Below are positions 56,593 to 64,000 of a stretch of 64,000 nucleotides of DNA, piece by piece. Numbering within the stretch: the first letter of the stretch is position 1; the number at the start of each line of letters is the position of its first letter. The position numbers and the translations under genes are program-made. A model generated the notes under the pieces. That model was not told the DNA's origin and did not search any database. It worked only from the letters and a program-made list of their open reading frames with translations. The stretch is from Pezicula radicicola (Eukaryota; Ascomycota; Leotiomycetes; Helotiales; Dermateaceae). The stretch covers positions 464,420 to 528,419 of the forward strand of contig PDUO01000030.1 in the NCBI GenBank assembly GCA_003008705.1. The letters run 5' to 3'.

Positions 56593-56994
56593 TCAGCGTC
56601 GTTGCTCTGGGTATCCCGACATGTTCGGTGGCCGGGAGAGCAGTTTGATGGGCCACGTACAATATCTGTCGCCGGGCAGCATTATCGGGGGTGGAGGACC
56701 ATCCTTGGCGACGATGGGGTGGCCACGGTTTATGCTTGGAACCCAGGTAGTGGCGTATGGCTTCCTTTGGGCTGGAGGTGGGGCCCTTTGAGAGACCGCG
56801 GGATGCTTTGATGGAGGTTGAGCTCTTTGGGAGACTGCAGGTTGCTTTGATGGAGGTTGAGCTCTTTGAGAGACTGCAGGTTGCTTTGATGGAGGTGGGG
56901 CCCTTTGAGAGACCGCAGGTTGCTTCGATGGAGGTGGGGCCCTTTGGGAGACCGCAGGTTGCTTCGATGAATGGCCAAATACGTCTTTGAACAT
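56593..56994 (-). CDS. Pro/Gln-rich tandem-repeat protein, function unknown
   Basis: A 133-residue single-exon frame. After MFKDVFGHS come five near-identical 13-residue units (SKQPAVSQRAPPP with Q/P, H/Q variants). A unique Pro-rich C-terminus with GDRYCTWPIKLLSRPP follows. The repeats vary mostly at silent or conservative positions while keeping frame (39 bp), which favours a real coding sequence. No signal peptide or known domain. It lies downstream of the kinase-like gene on the same strand, 495 bp away. Confidence 0.45.
   Translation of the reverse strand: MFKDVFGHSSKQPAVSQRAPPPSKQPAVSQRAPPPSKQPAVSQRAQPPSKQPAVSQRAQPPSKHPAVSQRAPPPAQRKPYATTWVPSINRGHPIVAKDGPPPPIMLPGDRYCTWPIKLLSRPPNMSGYPEQRR
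56776..56970. repeat. 39-bp minisatellite, five copies
   Basis: Five tandem 39-bp units fill 195 bp. The two right-hand units and the middle two form separate sequence subtypes, pointing to stepwise unit duplication. All lie inside the repeat-protein frame. Confidence 0.85.
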
Positions 56995-57489
56995 TTTTGT
57001 TGGAGAGGAATACTAAAGCTATGTATGGTATTCGGTTGCGAAGGGAGAGCCGATGAGATACGAAGAATGAAGTTAAAAGTTGACTTTATGTATAGGACGT
57101 GAGGTGGAGGTCGTATGTAGGTAGGTACTTGGTAGAAATTGAGTAACGGGAAGCCGACGTGGAGTTGGAAACACGGATAGAAGAGGAGCTGGTGGAAATT
57201 CAGATAGATTGAGAGCGACGGACGGGGTTTAAGTACGGGAATGACTCTTAGAGTTGAAGTGAAGTCGGGTTACTCGTACCTGGCCTAGTTATAGACCACA
57301 ATGCAGCCCTGTCTGAATAAATGTGCCATGGCCTGCCAAGCAATATTGGCGCCAGGCACAGCGGCGGCCATTTCCACCATAGCGGTTACAAGTAGAAATA
57401 AACACCACATGCGACCTCGCCAGGTAGCAAGAAGTTTTAGCCGCCGTCAGGGCAACTGAGGCTATAGTACATTTTCAACCAATAGTGGG
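56995..57489. other. Spacer between repeat protein and kinase-like gene
   Basis: It contains a GTAGGTAGGTAC run near 57117-57130 like those in the divergent promoter at 58588-59245. The 57300-57480 part is GC-richer than most intergenic DNA here. No gene seen. Confidence 0.4.
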
Positions 57490-58587
57490 TTAATGCAGCT
57501 CCGTAAATTGTAGGTGCCGTGTGAGGGGTGCGTAGAGGGACTGTTTATCCCCACCAAATCGACGTATAAGCCACTCCTGGCGTCGTCTTGGATTTTCATA
57601 CCATTCGACCGGAATCCAGCCTGCGAACTCTGGCAGCGATTCAGTCCAGTAGCCTTCCATAGGATTACGCGGGCGGATCAGGTCTTGGCAGGCGTGTTTT
57701 CGAAGCTTCGACCTCTCGTATACGATGGAATTATTGTAGTCGACTAGAATAACGCGTGGCAAATGATCAGGTCCATGATCGGCCGCAGGTTGAGGCACGA
57801 GGATGACATTTCGAGGTGCTAGGTCGCGCTGAGCAAGGCCGTCGTGCAGCTGCTTCATGACGCCGTCCATGATTTGTGCCAAGATTTCTAGGCGATAGTC
57901 CTCCTTGTAGTGGAACGCGCTGAGCTCGGCACCAGGGCCGGAGCTGTTACGAGCATACAAATCCCTCATCGACGATCCGCCGAGGTATTCGATCAGCACC
58001 AGGCGAACGGGTCTTTGCTGTATTGTTCCCGCACGGCTGATGGGCAGATTGAAAGTCCAGGAACCAAAATAGTCCGGTGCGAAGCCAGTATTACCTACCT
58101 TGCGAAGATGTTCGTAGGCAGAGGCTTCGCGGCTGTAGTCCATATCAGCCATTTCGACGACGTCAACGGGGAAACTCATGAGCTTGTCTGAGAATGAGTA
58201 ATAGAGCGCATCAAAGATCTTGGCCGTGGCCACAAAGGGCTCTCTGTTGTCTTGGGGTACCACAGTGCAGACAACCAGTTGGGCGCCTCGAGCGTTACCA
58301 ATGGCGAGAGATTTGGTGATGGTGAGTTCGGCCGCCTGGGGCTGGTATGGACTGGCTGTCTCCCGCGGGGGGTAAGTCAAGACGTGCTCGCTCTGCGTTA
58401 CCCGATTGAGCCATTCCTCTGTCACCTCTGTTCGCATTCCGGAGGGGTAGAGACGGCCCCCAAACGGTGGTGGGGGATTATGCGATGTGAGCTGCACCTT
58501 GAAGCCCGGCATGTAAGGGCAATTGGGCTTGTCTGGATCCGGCGGCGGAGTCCATTGAAAGGGGAGGTTGTACATCTGATCATCCAT
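57490..58587 (-). CDS. Protein-kinase-like protein, fungal type
   Basis: Single exon, 365 residues. After about 110 residues without known domain, a kinase fold can be traced: the ATP-binding Lys is probably Lys123 (ATAKIFD), the helix-C Glu is Glu154 (SREASAYEHL), a hinge follows (LVLIEYLGG), the catalytic loop is QRDLAPRN (Asp255, Asn260; the usual His is Gln253), and the metal-binding Asp283 is in LVDYN instead of DFG. The key charged residues are kept, so activity is possible despite the altered HRD and DFG. It stands head to head with the nuclease-like gene at 59246. Both lack introns and share a GC-richer composition and TAGGTA-rich spacer. A partner function is inferred, not shown. Confidence 0.72.
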   Translation of the reverse strand: MDDQMYNLPFQWTPPPDPDKPNCPYMPGFKVQLTSHNPPPPFGGRLYPSGMRTEVTEEWLNRVTQSEHVLTYPPRETASPYQPQAAELTITKSLAIGNARGAQLVVCTVVPQDNREPFVATAKIFDALYYSFSDKLMSFPVDVVEMADMDYSREASAYEHLRKVGNTGFAPDYFGSWTFNLPISRAGTIQQRPVRLVLIEYLGGSSMRDLYARNSSGPGAELSAFHYKEDYRLEILAQIMDGVMKQLHDGLAQRDLAPRNVILVPQPAADHGPDHLPRVILVDYNNSIVYERSKLRKHACQDLIRPRNPMEGYWTESLPEFAGWIPVEWYENPRRRQEWLIRRFGGDKQSLYAPLTRHLQFTELH

Positions 58588-59245
58588 CGCCTATAGGATA
58601 GGGCAAGTAGGTACTTGGACAAGGCTGTTAAATTTGAATGTAGCGGCTAGGAACCGCTGAGAAGGGCTGAAGTGGATGGTGCGAGTGTACGAAAGGAGTA
58701 CTGTACATGTGAGAAAGCAGGGCAGAACAGAAAAGACCAGGACAGAAAGGTTGGGGTTTAAATGGGGTCTTGAGTAGCCGCGCGTTAATGTGATGTGACA
58801 GGTACCTAGGTACTGCAGGTCCTGTACTGTAGTTAGGGCCGGGTAGGGCCGGGCCATGGCAGACTCGGAGGGATAGGGCCCATAAGCGATTCGCCGCACC
58901 TAATCTTGGCGAGATACGAGTAGACGCGACACGCTCTAGCCGCCGAGTAGTACCTACAGAGTACTGTATCATACCTACCTAGGTACCGCCGTATCCACTT
59001 CACTATTACTGTAGGTAGGTGTTCCAGGCAAAGAGCTTCATCTCCAGGAATGCTATATAGGTAGGTAGAGACCTAGGGAGCGTCTGCAGACTCAGCTTCC
59101 TATCTCTAGCTGCCCTTCTGGTCTTCATCACGCAAGAAGAATAAGATATTCAAAATTATACGATCGTCAATTATTTATATTTATACTTAGGTATATTTAC
59201 ACCTATCCTAACGCCTGTCTTTCCACCATACCTACTGTAGGCACG
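58588..59245. promoter_or_regulatory. Divergent promoter rich in TAGGTA/TACCTA words
   Basis: This 658-bp spacer contains many copies of TAGGTA or its complement, for example near 58607, 58800-58815, 58970-58985, 59010-59020, 59060-59070 and 59188. Such clusters also occur just below the kinase-like gene near 57120 and are rare elsewhere in the window. No TATA box assignment is certain. Confidence 0.5.
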
Positions 59246-60091
59246 ATGACAACCACCATTGGACAATCATTTCAAGTGATTCCTGGGAACGCTCTTCCGC
59301 AGTACCAAAGCCCTTTCGGAATAGCAAACGCTTCAGCGTCCGGTGACTCGACTGTCAACACCGACGCGCCGCACTTCGCCACGGCCATTTCGTCTGCTTA
59401 CTGGATCGCCCTGGGTACGCAATTCATTGAGCCGCTTGTCCCCTTGCTCAGCAACGAATATCTTTCGAGGCGCGAGGCTGCCATATACCATGCGAATGAA
59501 GGCGACGTGGTCCGCGCCGCGGCCTTGTACCTGCTTCATCCCATCAACCAGGCGCTGTGCATGGGCCCACAGCTGGGCGGCACAATCAAATGCCAGTCTG
59601 AGTTTACGGCAAATGGAGTCCGCAGCGACTTAGCCTTTTACCGTACACCTAACGTGCCTAACGGAATATCTCGGTCTTTCGCTGTTGTCGAATTCAAGAA
59701 ACGCGGCGTTATCAAACTAGACGAGTTCCAAGCTGCAGTGAGGCATATCACCCAGCGTACGCCTCCAGAATTTCATATCGGAGAGTCATATGATAACGAT
59801 GAGACTGGTGAATTCAGCTCCTTTGACGGAGATTCTATTACTCTGATTAAGCAAGCTAGCTCGTATGCTCTGAGATATCGCACCCGCTATGTCGTATTGT
59901 TTAACTGGGACTTCTTAGTGCTGGTGAAGTTCAGTCAGATGGACCACAGACTTGATAAGAAGCGCATAATTGCCGTGGGCGTTGGCGGCTGGTGTGAGAT
60001 GACTATCATCCCATACGCTGCTGAATCGCATACTATGCGGGCAGCGATGCTGGGATTTTTGGTCGAGGCTTACGAGGTTACTCCTGTGTAA
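59246..60091 (+). CDS. PD-(D/E)XK nuclease-like protein
   Basis: Single exon, 281 residues. The core of a restriction-endonuclease-like fold is visible: Glu119, Asp128 (RSDLAFY), then Glu149-x-Lys151 in FAVVEFKKRG, and a downstream Gln203xxxTyr207 in IKQASSYALR, followed by strand YVVLFNWDFLVLVKF. This order fits the PD-(D/E)XK superfamily; the catalytic residues appear intact. The N-terminal 100 residues are Ser/Ala-rich and then helical. Related fungal nucleases are known in Crinkler-type effectors and in Spok meiotic drivers, where a kinase-like part is also present. Here the kinase-like protein is the divergent neighbour. The fold assignment is from motif reading; a DNA target is not known. 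Confidence 0.65.
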   Translation: MTTTIGQSFQVIPGNALPQYQSPFGIANASASGDSTVNTDAPHFATAISSAYWIALGTQFIEPLVPLLSNEYLSRREAAIYHANEGDVVRAAALYLLHPINQALCMGPQLGGTIKCQSEFTANGVRSDLAFYRTPNVPNGISRSFAVVEFKKRGVIKLDEFQAAVRHITQRTPPEFHIGESYDNDETGEFSSFDGDSITLIKQASSYALRYRTRYVVLFNWDFLVLVKFSQMDHRLDKKRIIAVGVGGWCEMTIIPYAAESHTMRAAMLGFLVEAYEVTPV

Positions 60092-61379
60092 TGTAATCAC
60101 GGTTCTTCATCCGTACCACATAGCTGTATTATCTACTTAGGAATTGGAGGATATCTGTAGATAAATTTTCATATCATACTATCGACACACAGATTACGTA
60201 GATGCCATAGGTAAGTATTTTGTGAACTATAGGAGTGTGCCAGTGTGTCGTTAGCCGTCTAGTGTCGTGTCGTGTAAGTTCCCTCGGGCCGAGCCGACGC
60301 ATCTGGGCTGATCAATAATACTGCCGAGGCTGCCTGCTATGAGTAAGTCTTTGAGCGTGAACACCTACAATACAAAGCCAGCCAAGAAGACCCACGATTC
60401 TAACTAGCGAAAACATGACTATTATTAAGAAAAAAATCAATGCAATTCTAAGATCTACGGCACCCCAGTGGCACCAAAAAAATTAAACCAAAATTTCACG
60501 GCTTTTACTCTTTGTCAAAAACTAAACTTATATTGCGATATTGGTACGTCCTAAAGGCACTGAAAATGGCAACCTTTGTGTTGTTAAGCGGAATCAGTTA
60601 AGTTTGGCATTTTCATTTTCTTAAAAAAAAACTTAGAGAAAAGAATGCGTTTTTCGACTCCGAAAATAATTGTCTTTATTGCACGCGAGAAAAAAAAATA
60701 CGAGAGCCACAACCTCAGTGTTGGAATAAATGGTTTCTGATATCACGTGGGTATTACGTAAGTACGCTATCGGCACTCTGGGCCAATCAGAGGCTTTGCC
60801 CAGCCGGGCTGTGCCTCAGCACTAGCCTAATCGGGACTAGTAGACAAGCATATCAAGACCTCCATTCTGGCACTTAGTTAGAAGAAGACATGAACAATAG
60901 AACCATATGAACCAGAACCACCAGAACGGAGAACAGAGATCAATATATTGATATAGTGAACCAACACTAAGCGTTTATCCAACGCATTATCTACCTACCA
61001 ACATACCAACTACTCTGTACGCAAAATTAGTTTATAATATAGAAACATTCACACCTTCAGATCTATACCCTTCAAAATACTAGTTTTAGTGACGGTAGCT
61101 CATTAGGCATCATGGGACTTGAATCCTCGACAGGTTTATAAGATAACTGCAGCTATGTTTATAGGAAAACAACGGCGGCAAGTTATTCTCTCTAAGGTCT
61201 AGAAGACATACTGTACGAATTGTATTATAAGAGATAGTTTTGACTTTGGTAACTCACTTGTCCAAATCAAATAATCTCTTAAAACTAATTCGTACGGTAT
61301 CTTTTTTATACTTGGGTAATTCTTAATCCTCAGAACATGAGATATCTATGTTTTGTTCTCGAAAGCAGAGAGTTATTAA
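60092..61379. other. Intergenic region, AT-leaning, no gene seen
   Basis: It contains A-tracts near 60425-60700 and a CACGTG box near 60744. I see no reading frame worth calling. Confidence 0.45.
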
Positions 61380-62241
61380 GGGTTTGTTTGGTTCAACCTT
61401 TTAGACGTTAGATGTCTTTTTTAGACTATGTTGAATATAGTCAATATTCATGCGGAAGGCTATCGAACAAGTGGGCAAAGAATGGAGGCAATATTCTATT
61501 ACCATTGTAGTTGTCTAGTTAGAAACTAACTAAGAAGTCAAGGAAGTGGTCAAGTTAAGCTTGGCCACTAGTACAAAAGAGGAATAGGTCGACCATTCCT
61601 ATAGTAAGTTGTGTGAGTTGTATAAATAATACCTCACCATTCAACAGACTATATAATGGCTGAAATTAATAGAAAATCAACTGACCAGATAGTTTTTAAT
61701 TGGATCAAATTCGAATTTAAATTATATGAAATAGACCGATTTTCATATGAAAATACAAATAGGCGTTTAGTAGTTTTCAGACTATATACTAATATATATT
61801 AAGTACCAAAGTGCCCCCGGAAATTACCTACAGGGAGTGTACTCTGTATTTATAGGGAGAGTAAGACCTAAGTTATAGGTATAGAGTACTATAGAAAAAG
61901 AAGAAGAAATAACTACTATAGGGCATCTAGCCTATATTCAAACTATATGGCGCCCTATATTTTGCCTTCTAAAATTATAAGGCATATAGCCTATAGTTAT
62001 AGAGCGTAAAGATCGTCTAATAACTTTCAAGTTCGAAAGTAGCTTTGAGGGTGCAGACGGATTTCCTATATGTCAGATGCTTTTTAGTGGGAAAGGATTG
62101 ATTCATCTGAAAGCATATGAAGACATTGATCTAAGCTTTTTCGTATGAAAGGTCGTTGCCAAACACTCATATGGTCATGTAGGCCCGTGCCTCCATATGA
62201 ACTGACATCTGACGTCTGGAAACCACGAACCAAACAGGCCA
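61380..62241. mobile_element. Non-autonomous TIR element, PIF/Harbinger-like
   Basis: The left end GGGTTTGTTTGGTTC (from 61380) and the right end GAACCAAACAGGCCA (to 62241) are inverted relatives. A second matching pair lies inside: AGACGTTAGATGTC on the left and GACATCTGACGTCT on the right. TAA flanks both ends (61377-61379, 62242-62244), the 3-bp target duplication expected for PIF/Harbinger elements. The 862-bp interior has no transposase and includes AT-rich, partly palindromic sequence with repeated GCATATAGCCTATA-like words near 61920-62000. Confidence 0.6.
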
Positions 62242-62503
62242 TAAGTTGTCTGTTTGAGGGTCGAGAGAGTGTCAATGTTTATCACGATCTCGACGCTTGA
62301 CTACGTTTTCAAGTCATTCGCACTACACTGGAGAATATCGCAAAATATGATATTATAATTATTATGTGCTTAGCAACTGCCAGCAGCAAACGAAGAGGTG
62401 GACTTCCTCGATTCTTCCTTCTCTGATCTGAATCAACGCTTACTGACCCCGACAGAAATTATAACTTTGTCGACTAGCGAGACGTTTATAATGGCAATCA
62501 GGC

Positions 62504-62606
62504 TAATAGCCGGACCCTCCTTCTACTGCGCTTTCGCTTGTAGTCTGCCTAAGCAAGTGTCCCATTCAAGCAAGTTAGGCGCAGTAGAAGGAGGGTCCGG
62601 CTATTA
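62504..62606. mobile_element. Palindromic MITE, 28-bp perfect arms
   Basis: Arms 62504-62531 and 62579-62606 are perfect reverse complements over 28 bp (outer end TAATAGCCGGACCCTCC), around a 47-base loop. TA terminates both arms, so a TA target duplication is possible. The whole 103 bp would fold into one long hairpin. No coding capacity. The arms are GC-rich in an otherwise AT-rich neighbourhood. Confidence 0.8.
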
Positions 62607-62965
62607 ACTAGATGAAAATGGTTTCTTACTCCGAATTGTACTAATGTCTTCATAGTTTAGGTCTTGGAACAAGAGTTTCAGTTTTGAGACAAGAGGTTGA
62701 ATGGACTGGTACGATAAGTCTTGAATGGCCAGCGGAGCGTCACGTAAGAAGAACTAAGAATTTCGGGTATAATACTCTATTATGAGCACAAATAGTGCCT
62801 GCATTGGCCTAGATGGAAAGAAGCCAGCTCACTTCCATATAAACCACCATTGCTTATATATCCCATTTGGTCCAGCCAATGCCAATACACAAATATCTTC
62901 CATCGCCTCGAGACACAGGCCCCGAAGCCTCTTATGCAACTGCCTGCAGTCCCTGCCTCCTAGCT
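62607..62965. other. 3' flank of the Fig1-type gene
   Basis: Overlapping plus-strand frames are antisense to or downstream of the Fig1 gene and are not supported. Confidence 0.4.
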
Positions 62966-63892
62966 TTAATAGTATCCTGGTTGTGGTGGAGGCGGTGGTA
63001 CATCCTCCATTGGCGGATAATCGGGCATAAATTCGTTAGTGAAAGCCGCTGGTCCAGTCTGTCGGAGCATCGCGTGCACGCTCATAGCGAAAAGAGAAGA
63101 GAAGCTGAATATCATCCACTGCAACACTTGTAATGTTTTACCCATTCCAACCTGAATAGACGTTGTAGAGTCGTTGACAGTAGTTTGATGTAATGCGGAG
63201 ACTGTCGAAGTTACCGAATAAGCGGCGGTCAATGACAGTGCTGTTGAACTCGATAAAAGTAGTCGAGTTGTATTGGTCCAGAACCTTGCCTTTTTCGCTG
63301 CATTTTGGGCCTTTCCAGCGCTCTGTTGAGATTTGAGGGACGTCTTTAAGATTAAGAGAGCAAATAGTCCAAAGAGGAATAGAAGACCTGCGCTTGCAGG
63401 AACGACAATCGAAATGGAGTGTTGTAGGTCTAGAGCGTATTTTGCAAGTTCTTCCGAGGTTGCGAATGTGGTAGACACTAGTAATGGTGCTTTACCAAAG
63501 GTCGAAGCACAAGAGACCGTTTTATTGGAATTACTAATGCACATTCCTAGGCAGATGTTATTACCATAATGATAAAATAAAAGGCGTGCAACGCACCAGC
63601 ATATCCAAAGCGGAATTTTGTGTCTATGTTTGTCGACGAACGTAGCTCGCTGATGAAGATGTTTGCGGTTCCAGGAGAGTTCGATACACAACCCGTGAGG
63701 GTTAAGCCTGTAATTCAATATTAATACCACACTTACGAGGTAGGGTTACGAACATACTGTGTAATACAAGGACTGGGATGGAAAGGAAGTAAACTGCTAG
63801 GCGGACCTTCACGTTCCCTACTAGTTATGAGCAATGAGATCGATGTTGTCAAATTTCTTTCAGAGTGACATACCGAGTTTTAGTGATGCCAT
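62966..63892 (-). CDS. Fig1-type calcium-regulator membrane protein
   Basis: Predicted exons are 63874-63892, 63758-63820, 63597-63707 and 62966-63546 (257 residues, frame exact). The first exon is only 19 bp. Features are an N-terminal membrane segment (VRLAVYFLSIPVLVLH), the Fig1 motif region LTLTGCVSNSPGTANIFI, then FGYAGMCISNSNKTVSC, two or three further hydrophobic helices (VVPASAGLLFLFGLFALLIL; LLLSSSTALSLTAAYSV; MIFSFSSLFAMSVHAML) and a Pro-rich C-terminus. Yeast Fig1 is needed for low-affinity calcium influx and membrane fusion during mating. Filamentous fungal homologues act in growth and sexual development. Length and topology fit. Assignment to a specific paralogue is uncertain. 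Confidence 0.82.
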
Positions 63893-64000
63893 GTTCAGAG
63901 AACAATGCGTGGGAAAATGTATATGGGTACTTTATATAACGACTTGATCGTTGTGATGAAAATGAAGAGGTATTTTGAATGGCTTGAGAATGAAAGTTTA

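Overview
The window looks like chromosomal DNA of a filamentous ascomycete (Pezizomycotina; Leotiomycetes is my best guess from gene types, not proven). The reasons are short 42-130 bp introns with GTAAGT/GTATGT donors and CTAAC-type branch sites, typical fungal families (CFEM, 2EXR, BTB, GMC, Fig1, P450, GH43), and blocks of extreme AT richness with almost no CpA/TpG, the footprint of repeat-induced point mutation (RIP).

Layout. 1-4404 is a RIP-destroyed transposon block whose last 1.5 kb is a recognisable Tc1/mariner copy. 5-12 kb holds a C2H2/zinc-ribbon protein, a tiny possible gene and an NF-X1-like membrane protein. 13.7-14.2 kb is a short terminal-inverted-repeat element with an AT-rich core. 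14.7-25 kb has an F-box protein, a 5'-eroded sugar-permease pseudogene, a BTB protein with a long disordered tail and a CFEM membrane protein. 27-29 kb is a seven-exon GMC oxidoreductase with one in-frame amber codon, preceded by a cluster of CACGTG boxes. 31-34 kb is a head-to-head pair of 2EXR paralogues. 35.7-42.6 kb is a very large Bergerat-ATPase/DUF3883 (sacsin/NOV-like) gene broken in its last coding exon by a second Tc1/mariner copy. 43-48 kb has a short-chain dehydrogenase, the GGA clathrin adaptor and a conserved membrane protein. 49.8-56 kb has two divergent GH43 arabinan-degrading enzymes and a cytochrome P450. 56.6-60.1 kb is an intronless segment with a minisatellite-coded protein and a head-to-head pair of a kinase-like and a PD-(D/E)XK nuclease-like gene. 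61.4-62.6 kb holds two non-autonomous transposons, and the window closes with a Fig1-type membrane protein.

The most interesting points are: (i) the divergent kinase-like/nuclease-like pair, which carries the same two activities that Spok-type fungal meiotic drivers combine in one protein; (ii) two copies of one mariner family, one erased by RIP and one nearly intact, the latter inserted in the ATPase gene with a TA duplication so that its precise removal leaves an open frame; and (iii) two 5'-truncated LINE fragments with clear target-site duplications. No rRNA, tRNA or CRISPR array was recognised. Exon boundaries were worked out by hand from splice motifs and frame arithmetic; they are predictions.
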